The position numbers and the translations under genes are program-made. The notes beneath the pieces are model-generated. The model made no database searches and was not told the DNA's origin. It was given only the letters and a program-made list of their open reading frames with translations. Shown in pieces: positions 46,201-57,833 of a DNA stretch of 64,000 bases. Numbering within the stretch: the stretch's first letter is position 1; each line of letters opens with the position of its first letter. The DNA is from Isoetes taiwanensis (taxonomy: Eukaryota; Streptophyta; Lycopodiopsida; Isoetales; Isoetaceae), in the NCBI GenBank assembly GCA_021234155.1, contig JAJEKV010000003.1, positions 16,602,386 to 16,666,385 on the forward strand, read 5' to 3'.

Positions 46201-48073
46201 CCGCAATCGGGCCGGTTCGATGGCGAATGTCGGAGTCTGAAACGATGGCTCGCCAAGTCTTTGGACCCCACCATTCGCCCAGAGCCGTCGGTCAATACCG
46301 CTCCTTCCTCAAGACCAAGAAAGCCGGTACCTTGAAGCTCGGCCATGAGATGTTTGGTCTACTAGGCCGCCACCCTAGGACCTTACGGAGAAAGGTCTTG
46401 AGTAAGCTACTGCCCCACGTGAAATATTACCGGGAACAATGGGTGAGATACTTGCGGCGGTTGTATGACCCAATGGGAAGCCGGGCACCAAGTACCTCAT
46501 CATGAGTGACCGGGCCTAGCACCGTCATTCTTGAAGGGGATGTCATAATGGGCACCAGCACCTACCGCTAATCCGGGAAGGCGGATTTTTGGATGGTATC
46601 GCAGCAGAGCTTCTCAAGTGGGCGGGCCCCCAATGGTGCCTGTTCTCCGGCACTCTTCAACAGGGGCATTGCAAGAAGGCTTCCCGACCTTTGGACTACC
46701 GGTAGAGTTGTGCCCATATACAAAGCGGGGGACCCCCATAGCCCACCAACTATCGTACCATTATGGCCGGTTAATCTTTGCCAAGTTGCTTGTCCGGGAT
46801 TCTTGGCGGGCCCGACACTTTGGGCGAGAGGATGGAGAAGCGGGCTCTCCAGCGAGCAAGCTTCCGCCCGGCATTCTACTATTGACCATATCTTCACTCT
46901 GCGAACACTCATAGAGGATAGCGGAATCAACGCCTTAAATGCATGTTGTTGCTTTGTGGATTTATAAAGGCTTTTGACCACGATTACCTCGGGCTAAGTT
47001 GTGGGGCCAGTTGAGACAGCTAGGGACCCCGTCGACTTGCGTAATGCTATATACTCTGACTATCTGAGGCTTGCTCGGTCGTCTCACAATCGTCGGGGAG
47101 CCCGTTAAATAGTAGCATTGGGGTGCGCCGGGGAGCGCCCTCTATCCCCGGCTCTTCGGCTTGTACATTGACCAGCTAGAAGAATGGCTAGGCTGACCTG
47201 GGCTCGGTTGATGCACCACATAATCGGCAACTCATATATGCTATTGATGTTGACCTGCTTCGCATATACCCCCCCAGAGGACATGCAACGCCACCGGATG
47301 CTTTGTACACTTTCTCCCCAATTCAATCGACATGAGAGTTAACTTGGCCAAGACAAGGGTGCTGCTGGTCCCATCATCCCCAAGCACCCACATCTTCCCT
47401 CATTCACTTACCGAGGCGGGTAGTGGAGGTGGCTCGATCTTATAAGTATTTGGGCATTGAGTTTTCTACTACCACACACCGGGATGCATCCATCGTTTCG
47501 GGGTCCTTTGCAGTCGGAAAGCCCCATATGCAATGCAAAACAACATTACAAAGTAGGTCAGTATGCATGGGGTCACCAGGCACACTTGTTCGGGGGCCTT
47601 GGTTGAACCGGGTCCTCCTCTATGGGGCGAAGTGTGGGGGGCGGTGATATCCCTCACCACTTGGAACGATCTAGAGCGGTACTGAAGGCCTTCTTGGCCC
47701 GGGCACCGGGAGTGAAGTCCACGGTCCCATATCGGATCTTGCTCCAGAGACAAGCTTCCTTCCATTCTGAGAGGGTCACTGAACGTCACATTATTTACTT
47801 CCGAGGAAGGTGGTGGCTATGGATGAAGCCCGACCGCCCAACCTTGCTTTGGCGAAGGCGATGGGCCCGGCGACTCAAATCTGTGGAAAGACAAGCAAGC
47901 CCGCTGGTTCTCGCTATGGAATGTGCGAGCACACCGATATGGACCAGGTGCATACACCGGCAGAACGCTACGGCCCTTGAAGCAAGATTTGAATGCTTGC
48001 TTCATGGCCAAGCTTTGGGATCAGAGGCCACATCACATGTCAAGGTGGCAAATTATCGACGGCCGAGTTAATC

Positions 48074-48409
48074 CCATGCTCACGAGGGGCCCACACCACT
48101 ACTGCGCACCCATCTACCCATGAAAAGCGCCAGGTGATTGCTTCCATTCAAGACAGTGCACACCACCTCCGCATTGAGACAGGGAGATGGATTCGGGAAT
48201 GCTGTCAACAGGGCGCCATTGAGGATGAAAGTCACGCCCTCCAGGCCTGTCCGGCGTACCAGCATATCCGGGCTCGGTATGCTCGGTTAGTTGTGCCCCA
48301 TCAGGCCTTGCATGAGCTACTGAGCACGGCCTCTGTAGGCTTGTTGGGATCGTACCTCCGGGAGGTAATGGATACGCGGACTCAGTTATGCCCCCCTGTC
48401 CGACATTAA
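48074..48409 (+). pseudogene. LINE copy 3 C-terminal Cys/His region
   Basis: The stretch ETGRWIRECCQQGAIEDESH and the following ALQACPAYQHIRARYARL align with the end of copy 2. LLGSYLREVMDTRTQL matches its last residues. This shows both LINEs share a C-terminal domain despite very different base composition. Confidence 0.7.
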
Positions 48410-48473
48410 CCTCAGTTGTACTTGTGATTATGTATATAACTGTGCAGTATGTCAGCGTCCTTATTGCTACTAA

Positions 48474-48516
48474 GGTTTTTCCCCCGAAAACCCTTCGGGG
48501 CGGGGGTTTTTTAATC
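48474..48516 (+). other. LINE 3' hairpin with TTCG tetraloop
   Basis: CCCCC (48481-48485) pairs with GGGGG (48502-48506), and CCC (48491-48493) with GGG (48498-48500). The tetraloop is TTCG, and a GAAAA/C internal loop separates the stems. Flanks are GGTTTTT and TTTTTTAATCC. A covarying copy lies at 62064-62103. Confidence 0.75.
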
Positions 48517-48625
48517 CTGGTAGTAATACCCCTGCTGCTCTCTCTTTGTACTTGGGACCCATAGGCCAGTTGGTCTCCGTGGACGATAAAATCATATTCC
48601 CTTCTATTCTATTCTATTCTATTGA

Positions 48626-51600
48626 ATCTAGTTAATAAGTTTTCCCAATCTTATTTGCATTAACAATTAGCTTCAATGTCTGGACCATGAATTTTCATAA
48701 AGAAAGAGCATGCCTCACTTTTGGTTATTATTGATGTCATTGCATGGCCGAGCTTAATTCCATCGTTCTTTACGTCCCATGGTAAATATGACCTGCCAGA
48801 CACAAATTAAGATGTCAAACAAATTTGTAAGGGTTTAAGAAGAATGTGCTTACATGTGAAGGGATTTAAAGGTTTTGAAGCCTCTAGGTATAGATCATAA
48901 TTGCAAAGATCCCAATTATCAATAAAATGGTAAGACAATAGCCAGGCTCAACATCAAATAAAAAGAATTGGATATCCTCCTGATTCTTGTCAAAGTAGCA
49001 AAGGCAAGGAGAAGCGCAGCCAGCTTTGGTATCTGGCGATGCATTCATGAAATTTTTGCTTGCAAAGCAAAAAGAAATTGCATTATTCCAACTTTTGCAT
49101 CTAAAACTTTTCGTTGAGTCCTAAAACTTAGCAGTCACATGCATCTTACGAACAACATTTCGAATATCAAGAATAATATGTAAATCTAATACTTGACAGT
49201 TTACCTTCTTCTCGAAAATGAAACCTTCATAGATGAAGTATGAAGAGCAAGAAGAATAAAGAACATCTTATCAAGCCAAAACCGGCAAAGCAAGAGATAG
49301 GGTGCAGTAGTCTACTCTGGCAAAATCCTTTATTGCCACGCTTGAAAATAAAACCTCGAATTTTGACCTGCGCAACACATCTCTGATGTCAAAAAACAAA
49401 ACAAACTTTTCCAGGATTTTTACTGTATAGGATATCTCTGAGGGCACGATTCATCAACCAAATGTCTGGCATTGATTGAAATACTTAATCAAACAGATAA
49501 AACATTTATTATGGCATGGATTTGTTGGTAATAGCCTGTGATTGGAGAAAGAAAAAAATATTTGATGATACCCTGAGCTTGATTGTTTTAACGTCAATGC
49601 CACATAGTTTAAAATCAATGGGGACATCCTTGCCCTAAAGGTATGAACCGAGTCTTTGTTCTGCCATGAGTGTTTATAGAGCAACTTATCAATTAGGAAT
49701 AACCATAAGAACAATTAAAATAAAGAAGTAAATGATTAGGGTTTTTCACCTTTGTATGCATAAAAGCATATCAGAATGCAACCATCTGGAAGAAAATGAA
49801 GATTGTTGTGAAATCATCCACATGCAGCAGAGACACCTGCAAGATGAAAACACATGCAATAAGAAAACCTAAGACCTGGCATTTATCACTCACTGCATGC
49901 AAAGCACATGGAATTATTGATTAATATACCCATGTACTAAAGCTTTTCAGATGTTACGATCGCGAAGAACTATAGCTTACATTATGTCCTTCCAAGTGCC
50001 TTTCATTGTCCAAAAAATTGTACAAAAGTGCTTCCAATAGAGACAATTTTTACTAACAGATTAAATAATAAAAAAATAAACATTAGGCACTCTTGCTTGC
50101 TCAAAAAAAGTCATATTTGCTCAGATATATTTAAGAATGATGAGTATTGCTCAGAGCATGCTGCCACTTTTTCTTGCCTTCTCTATTCTGCAATTTGTGC
50201 CTCAACTGAAAACATGTAGGCAAATAGTCAATATTTCTTGTCTTCTAGTCAGTTACTTGTTGATATATGACATGATATTTGTATGCATAGAACAATTCTC
50301 TGCAAGATGTAGATCTATGTGTTTTGTAAAAGCTAGAAGCATAAGGCTAGGAAGATTTATGCATGTTGCCTGAGAGGCTTAAGATCGACTGCTTTCTGAG
50401 CATTTTACTTCCATGAAAAACAGATGGTGCCAAGCTTAACTTTACAATTTGGTAAGTTGCTATGCAGTACGTACATATATAAACCAATGGATTTGCAAAG
50501 ATGGGTTAACTTCTTAAATAGTGACAGCTCGCTACGACATGTTAAGCATTTGGGACATCTGAAAACAACATGAACATCAACAAAAAATGGACATATGAAG
50601 TGAATGGGAGCATACTTCTCAATGAAATAAACTCTAAGTTTTGTGCTTCAAGATCCACATACCTTTTCTGCTTCTGCTACCTCATATATCTCCAAATAAA
50701 TCAACGCTTTTCCTTCTCTTACCATTTAAGAATAAGGCATAAGAAATTTTTAGATCTACTTCACCATGCCCTTCAAATCCCTTCTGTGCAATAACATAAA
50801 AATGGAGTAACGATAGAAACATAGATAGTCCATTCAATATCAACCCATCAAACGAATTTTAAAGGAAATTGTCAAACCTTGCATGATCAACCTGGATGAG
50901 GTCCTTGTTGAAGGTGTTCCTGGTCTCTTTATGTTTTTTTCAGCTTTCGTGCTCTCTTCTAGATGAACTATTCTCTATAAATGTATTTGATCTATTTGCA
51001 AGCACTAAATTCTTGAATATATGTGCTGATATATTCTAAATGCAACTTAGTCTAGTTGTAATGTGAAATTTAATTCTCTAGAGTAGAATATGGTGAGATC
51101 TAGTTCACAGTAAGCTTTAGATAAGCAATTTTACCTTCAAATTGCTTTTTTACCTTATTGTTTTACCTTACTTAGAAAGTAGAGTGCAAATTAAACTCAG
51201 ACATGTCAGAGTCGGATTTTCATTCATTTCAAAGTCACACAATCTTAAGGCAGACTCCCAAGCTCGGTAGTCTTGGGTATAGGATCAAAACAGTCTTCAA
51301 ATTAGCAAATATGATGGTAACATAAGGTAATCCATAGATTCTGTTACGAATGTTCTATTCTTTCTGCAAATTCATCAACTTATTAGAAAGCAAAACACCA
51401 TAGGGTACTCGATTTACCACCCAACCGGACCAACTAGAAGAGATGCCATCAAGTCAAGCTACTCCACAAGACTGTATAAGGACAAGCTCTTTCTAGACAC
51501 CAACCACTGATGTTACAGGAACTCCTTTTAGTGATATGGTCAAGCAAGGAACAAGAGAAGATACTAGAAGGTAAGGCTAGGTACATCATCAACATAGGAA

Positions 51601-51963
51601 GAAGCAGATCTAGCTGCGCAGTCAGCTTAGACCCCTATACACCTTTCTAGGCATAGCTTTCAAACTGTAAGGAATCTATAGACAACCAAGCCCAATCTGG
51701 AAACTAGACTTTAAGGGCTTTGCAACAAGGTAAAGATCGTCGATTTCTGAGTTGTGATCGTGGAGATATCACGTCTCAAAGTTGTCCTTATATTTATAGG
51801 TAACAATACCTTTTTTTGCCTTTTTGCTTCTAAATAAAGGTCAAGGTTTATTTTTAGCTCTCTTTTTTATAATATCAAGGATTAGGCATATTGGATGGCT
51901 TTATAACTTGATCATATCAATAAATATTGTTCCATGCAAGGCCACTCCCCCAAGCACCATATC
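48626..51963. other. Unassigned AT-rich sequence
   Basis: No repeat partner or firm gene found. On the minus strand about 48950-49075 is open and reads like protein (ASPDTKAGCASPCLCYF, then DKNQEDIQFFLFDVEPG), so a single exon is possible but unproven. Confidence 0.3.
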
Positions 51964-52194
51964 AATTCCTTCCCTTCTCAAGACTGATCGTCCTTGATCG
52001 TCTGCCTTGCGGGTGTCTTAATAATTCCTTCCCGTCTCAAGACTGATCGTCCTCGATCGTCTGCCTTGCGGGTTTTAACAATTCCTTCCCGTCTCAAGAC
52101 TGATCGTCCTCGATCGTCTGCCTTGCGGGTCTTAACAATTCCTTCCCGTCTCAAGACTGATCGTCCTCAATCATCTGCCTTGCGGATCTTAACA
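51964..52194 (+). repeat. Minisatellite, four copies of a 57-59-bp unit
   Basis: Units begin at 51964, 52023, 52080 and 52137 with AATTCCTTCCC, then CAAGACTGATCGTCCT and TGCCTTGCGG. The last three are spaced exactly 57 bp, so one reading frame repeats IPSRLKTDRP. This is a tandem array without spacers; it is not a CRISPR. Confidence 0.93.
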
Positions 52195-52687
52195 GATTCT
52201 GATGCTCGAAAGGCAAATTCAAGCAAAAATCCTTCAAAGCTGGTCTCAAAATGAGCAGTATTGATCGATTGTCACGCCCAAAGCCCTCGAAAATTCTCTG
52301 TCACAATTCTCCATTTTCAAAATCTCTGTTCTGGCCTGTTCTCTGCAAAAACAATTCGTCAATTTGAGTGTTCTTGACATGTGTAAGCTCAAGTCGGGAG
52401 TATTTGGCCATGATTAAGTGGTTAATTTGCTGAGAAAATCCAGATCTTGGCCTGACAGAGTTTTAGGGTTCTTGAGATTTTGAAGCCAAATATCCCACGT
52501 GCATTTCAAGTTCTGGCAGCTAGGGTATATAAGATATAATCTGTCGTGTATTATCAAAATTAACGTGTTGTCTCCACGTGATGTCTGGCTCGTTGCCAGC
52601 TCACATGCCCGGAGGCACCAACGTGGCAGGGGGAGACTGGATGGGATGAGTGACTTGGCCCCCGAGGGGGTATATAGGAATTTGTTT
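52195..52687. other. No recognised gene
   Basis: Unassigned spacer between the minisatellite and repeat D copy 2. Confidence 0.35.
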
Positions 52688-52855
52688 TTTGGGTTGCCCC
52701 TAGAGGGGGCAATCCCTTGTTTGTGTGGGTTTTTGGCATATTCTTGATATATGCCAGTATATCCTTAGAATATGTGGAAAACTGCTACAAACTTGCTACT
52801 GCCAGTAAATTGGCGATCACCCCTATTGCTGGGGGGCCGGTGTTCGAACCGTATA
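52688..52855 (+). repeat. Dispersed repeat D, copy 2
   Basis: Partner of 11217-11378 in the same orientation, about three quarters identical by eye. A TATATAGGAA box lies just upstream (52671). The end contains GTTCGAACC, which resembles a tRNA-type B box, but no A box was found. Confidence 0.55.
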
Positions 52856-53442
52856 ATCGGTTGTGTGTTACTGCTGAGGATGAATCACACATGGTTTTCT
52901 CAAAAAGAAAGATCAGGCAAGTATTAATCACAGCAGACAAAGTCACATGAATCATCGGAGCAGGTACGCAGATTTTCAAAGCAAAGTATTGCATTATATT
53001 GAAAGAATTTAAAATGCTTGGACTATAGTATTTGGGACTCCATCTGCCATGATTGCTTGAGCAGAACATTTGGATCTCCATCAAGTAAAGGATTTGCAGG
53101 GGACTCGGATCAAGGTTTTTTGTGCCGGCATTTTGTGCATTTGTTTTCAGTAGTATAAATTGTTCTTTCTTCTATCAGTGTTGCAAGCAAATCGGCTATT
53201 GACAGGGTGGACCTTGAACAGCTCTGAAGGTCTTCAAGAAGAGGCTAATGACCAAGAACGTGGTATGAATCGATCATGTAACAGGGTCTTAATGCATGCA
53301 ACAGGGTATGGTATACTTTTATAACTATGTTGTCTTACTCTCTTAGGCTGAAGTGATAGTAGAAAAGCTTTCTGATTCTGTAGCAGTTAGCCTTTTAGGG
53401 AAAAAACAAGGTTTTTTTGTTCGCATTTCTTCAATTGTACAG

Positions 53443-54477
53443 GTGTGTATATCATGTTTTGGTTTAGCCACGAATTTGATAAGTTTTTTCTGATCAAACA
53501 AATGCATTAATTTGACTACTCAAAATGTTAATGGTATGTCAGTGGCAAAGAAAACTTAGAACTCATGATATGGGCTCAGTGCATGTAGATGGCAGCAGTA
53601 GACTGCTCCTTAATTTAGCTGCACCTTCCCTTCATTTCTCTTAACGTACTTGACCTGATGCCATGATGCATGCATTGCACAATGGAATCTATATATTTTA
53701 GAATGGGGCTCTTCGAGGAAAAACCCTAGTGATAAGCCTTCGGCAAGGGGCTTGGACAAACGTAAGGCAGAGAAATCGCTCCCAAAACCCACGAATAGAG
53801 AAGACGAAACAGATGCCGCTCGCCAACCTGTACCTGCACATCACCAACACAAAAAAAACGTGACAAAACAAACCTCCCAGAGTGGAGGGGCTGATCACGC
53901 GTGCCACGCGACAATAAAACAAAAACCTCGTCAAATAGAGGGGCTTGTCACGCGTGCCAGGCGACAAATACAATAAACAAAGAAAGGGGGGGGGGGTGGG
54001 TTCAAAGAAAAGAGAATAAGGTACTGCTAAAAGAGAAGAGGAAGCGCCGATGAGACGTTGATGCAGAACCACGCCTAAAATAGCGAACTCCCAACCAGAA
54101 AGGGCATGCGCCGCATGCATGCATGCATGCAAGACATGCATGCTCGCCCCATTCTAGAATGGCGATCCGATGTCTCGGATCGATGGGATTTTTTGCAAGC
54201 TGGCTGCCAAATAGGATTTTCTGCCAACACCTCTAAGTTCACATTAAATTTATTACAATAAATCAACCTGGGAAATGAAGTGCACACTGACAACCTAATA
54301 AAATCTTTTGTCTGTCAGCGGTTGACTGTGAATCCTATATTAATGTTAGAATTGTTCCCGTGGTAGTTTTGAAAGGGCTATGTAAAGTTGGCGAGCAAAA
54401 AAGAAATTTTAGAGAACCTGCATTCACGATTGGGTATAGCCGTAATGGTCCCATGCACATTGTACTAGGGAAACTAC
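53443..54477. other. Intron-like repeat-bearing sequence within the SRPRA locus
   Basis: Contains a nine-G run near 53987 and an ATGC microsatellite near 54112-54131. No gene recognised. Confidence 0.4.
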
Positions 54478-54607
54478 GGTTCGAGAAAATTCCACGAGGG
54501 AATTTCCTGAGGCGGCCCCGCCAGACGAGGCGGCGCCCAAGCGGCGAAGCCGCAGCGCCGCCGAGGCTGGCGGGTCGCCGAGGGAATATTCTCGAGGGAA
54601 TATTCGA
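54478..54607. repeat. GC-rich foldback, long imperfect palindrome
   Basis: The core arms 54511-54535 and 54556-54579 pair over about 24 bases with few mismatches, enclosing a second hairpin GCGGC-GAA-GCCGC (54541-54553). Outside them GAGGGAATTTCC and GAGGGAATATTC extend the symmetry. Shape and size fit a foldback-type MITE. Confidence 0.65.
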
Positions 54608-54624
54608 GATCAGTGGTTTCCCTT

Positions 54625-55442
54625 ACGTAATGAACACATGGTTAATATTACGAAGACAGAGTGAGAAGGACTGCTTACAGCTATGGCGGCTACGGTGGAA
54701 ATCCTTTGTATATTGTTTTAAAACGCCTTCTATCCTTGATCAATGAGCTCTGTATAGCCAAAAAGCTTGGGAAAACAAATATCCGGCCCTCATTCTTTCT
54801 TTGTTTTGAGAAAACCCCCCGTTATACCTCCTGATCACCCCAAAAAACAAAGATCTGGAAGCTTCCGGGCCTTCTGGTCAGAAGCCATAGCGAGAAACTC
54901 GCCAAAGAAACAGCTTGAGCTTCTAAATCATGCTTTCGACCAGCTGCTGCAAGTTTTTTGAAGATTAACATTCCATAAAAGCAGAGTAAAATCTGACGAC
55001 GGAAGCTCCTGATGCAGGCTATGGCCATTTGCCATGGCGATGAAGGCCTTTGATGCTACTTATAGCACAACCTCTGGTTTTGCCTGAACCTGCCAGGATG
55101 GGATAAATCTGCCATCGTTGCTTGCTCGCTTCTGCTCTAACCTCTGAAAACCAGGTAAATCCGCCATCGTTGCAGCCTCTGAAACTCCGGAAAATCAAGG
55201 GGCTTGCCATCGTCTTCTACAAACCCCTTGCCATCGTCTTCTTGCCATCGTTTTGGACGGAAAATCAAGGGGCTTGCCATCGTCTTCTTGCCATCGTTTT
55301 GGACAGAAAACAGAGGAGGCAAAGAAAAACAGAGGAGAAGAAAAAGTTTAGTTAGCGGCGCCGCTCCGTATATTTCGGGACAGATTACGGGTTGTAAAAT
55401 AAGCATAAATTTACAGTAATATTAACCATGTGTTCATTACGT
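54625..55442. mobile_element. 818-bp element with exact 27-bp inverted ends
   Basis: 54625-54651 (ACGTAATGAACACATGG...) is an exact reverse complement of 55416-55442. The interior has no transposase. It contains a small tandem repeat of TTGCCATCGTCTTC units (about 55200-55300) and a 12-bp palindrome AGCGGCGCCGCT near 55353. No clear target duplication was seen, so it may be a non-autonomous DNA element or an inverted duplication. Confidence 0.55.
55192..55312 (+). repeat. Short tandem repeat inside the inverted-repeat element
   Basis: AAATCAAGGGGCTTGCCATC and following bases occur twice (55192 and 55261), with CTTGCCATCGT repeated five times across the block. Confidence 0.7.
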
Positions 55443-55869
55443 CCCCGTAGAACATGATTTGATGTCATATGGGGTCTTATTCTTCTTTGTTAAAAAATGT
55501 TTGGCTCCGTATAAAATTCACTTCGAAAAGAGGGAGGACAAGAAGGGAACTTACGTTGGCATCTAGTGGCAGCCATGCAGATATGCCTTCAAAGACCAAA
55601 GAATGATAGTAACTTACTTCCAATTTTGTAAACTTTATTTAACATGAAAATACCTTTCAAATTTTGCAGGCTTTTTCCTTGGTGTATTTTTTTTCTTGCA
55701 ACCGTTTCAATGCTCCTCTATTCCAAGTATAGATGTAGTAAAAGCAACTTCTTCTTGAAAGCTGTCTGTGCTGAATTCTTTGTCCTTCCTATAGAAGTAT
55801 TTGTTGGAGAAATGGAACATGTTTGTTAAATGTGATTGAACATGTGATTCTACTACACTTTTCGTACAG
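55443..55869. other. SRPRA intron-like sequence
   Basis: No coding segment or repeat recognised. Confidence 0.4.
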
Positions 55870-56169
55870 GGGGCTATGGAGGATGTGCTGGTGAGAATTT
55901 CAACTCCAAAATGTTCAGTTGACATACCTAATTGTCTTTGTAGGGGTTAATGGCGTTGGAAAGTCAACTAACTTGTCTAAGGTTATAAACAATCCTTCAA
56001 TGCTGATCTCATATCTTTTTATCAATTTGAGAAGCTAATATAAAGGGACATGTTTGCAGGTGGCATACTGGCTTCTCCAGCATAATATTAGTGTCATGAT
56101 GGCTGCATGTGACACATTCAGATCTGGTGTTGTTTTGAACAACTGCATACCCATGCCAGAAGATTGCAG

Positions 56170-57688
56170 GTAAACTTAGATTCTGATGGAATGTATAATT
56201 TGTTTTTCACAAGCAACTCTGACTGAGTACATCCTTGCCATTATCATGGATGTCATGCCCCATAACTCAGAGCACATCTTTTGAAAACATTGTTAAGAAA
56301 ACTCTAGATACCTCTTATCATTTGCTGGAAGACCTTGGTAAATGACCAGCTTTTGATTTGGAAGTGGTAGCCATTGTCCCACTTGCAATGGTTTTGGCAA
56401 ATCTTACCTATAAATCAGCGAGGTTTAAAATATATAGTGAGTCAATTACTCATCCGATGGCTTCTGCCAAGCTCTTGATGCCTTCACTCAATAGCACAAC
56501 ACATTGCATGGTCTGGTCCTCAATGAGACTAACATTGTAAATTGGAGTTGCCAAGAGCAGGGTCCAACACCATAAGCTAATCATGCCATTGTTCTTGCTG
56601 AAATTTCCATGAGAATAGCACATGGTTGCATGGGTTTTTACGAAATTTGGCTCTTCTCATGGAAAGTCTTAGGAACAACAATGTCATCATTATTTGCTAA
56701 GAAAGCTAATTGGTGTTGTCGAGTAAAGATATAGTTGCATCTATTATGTGACAGGTTTGGTGGGGAAGTTTCTTTAGATGTGAGCATCTATTCTGCTATG
56801 GCGTATTTGAGGGCATCCTTTGCCATTGCTGATATTGTTAGCGCACTCTAACTAAACTGTTGTAAGAAATTGCTGGAGCGTTGTGATATGCTGGAGGAAA
56901 TAGAAGTGATAACGAGCTACAAAAGTATTTACAACACTTATTTACAGTATTATTATTATGTGTAAACAAAGTATGTGGTTGATGTACTTTCTATGGTTGC
57001 AAAAGTATAGTTTCTATACTTTCCATAGAGACCTGACCACATCAGGCTTAGAATATTGGGAGCCATGTACCTCAGCGCATGAGTATATACGGGGACTCCA
57101 ATATCTACAGAAGCAAGTGCTATAGGAAGGGATTTTAACCTGAAACAAGTACTATAGGAAGGGTATAAGAGGAAATGCTTTAGAAACTAGGAGATATTTC
57201 GGTCCTACAATAGTGTCTGGTATGTGAAGATTTATATATAGAGGCATACAGATGAGTGTAACCATGCATTTTAAACTTATGGCCTAGAAATTAATCCAAC
57301 AAATATCTTTGCCTCCATATTTAATGTCAAAGTCCAGGCAGCCCACGAACATGTCATGTTATTGCCTAAATTCTGAATACTCCAGTGGGTGTGTAGGCAA
57401 CTAGCTTGATTGCTCAATCGCTTAAGGTGCTAGGCGAACGGATGTATGGGATAAGAGATGAAGTAGCTTTTCATTTTCTTTGACAAAGAGAATCTTAGAA
57501 ATTGTCTTTTTCCTAAGTAGAATGAAATTATACGTCAGAAAATGGATGCCACTCAAATATTGTATACTACCAGACATTGAAGACAGATAGGGCAGAATAA
57601 CAAATTGGTAACGTTCTTGAATTGAGTAGGTTGAAGCTTGATGCTTGAAAGCATTTTAAGTAGATTAGGTTTATACTACATTGTTTAG
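56170..57688. other. No recognised gene
   Basis: The SRPRA exon carrying the DTAGR motif would be expected after 56169 but was not found in this stretch on either strand. Confidence 0.4.
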
Positions 57689-57833
57689 ATAAGTGTAATT
57701 CTCAAAACCATTGCCATAGTTAGTTTAGACAGTTACATTTTTCCCTCATCCTTTTATACCCATTCTTTCGCTTTCCTTCTCATCAGCTCATCTGCATCTC
57801 CTTTTGCTTTTGCCGTAGACGATCTTTCCCACC
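57689..57833 (+). repeat. Repeat G, copy 1
   Basis: About 145 bp nearly identical to 60977-61121, from ATAAGTGTAATTCTCAAAAC to GACGATCTTTCCCACC. Confidence 0.9.

Larger units (their letters stand above)
43300..48625 (+). mobile_element. GC-rich LINE, copy 3, broken
   Basis: A LINE of the same broad type as copy 2 but much GC-richer. A degenerate Arg/Glu-rich first-ORF region (about 43770-45120) is followed by endonuclease remains (GIWNCRG near 45165 and GDFNAR at 45585-45602). Reverse transcriptase remains follow: a KAFDHD motif near 46966, GLYIDQLE near 47160 (identical to copy 2) and SYKYLGIEF near 47434. A C-terminal Cys/His stretch ends near 48409. The 3' end has a hairpin (48481-48506), the box GTGGACGATAAAA and a (TTCTA)-type tail at 48601-48625. 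Many frame breaks make it inactive. The 5' boundary is uncertain. Large minus-strand openings here are shadows. Confidence 0.8.

Noticed and set aside
51964-52194. Regular direct repeats resembling a CRISPR array
   Set aside because: Units are contiguous, without unique spacers, and the context is plant nuclear DNA.
52835-52860. GTTCGAACC as part of a tRNA gene
   Set aside because: No cloverleaf, A box or acceptor stem could be assembled around it.
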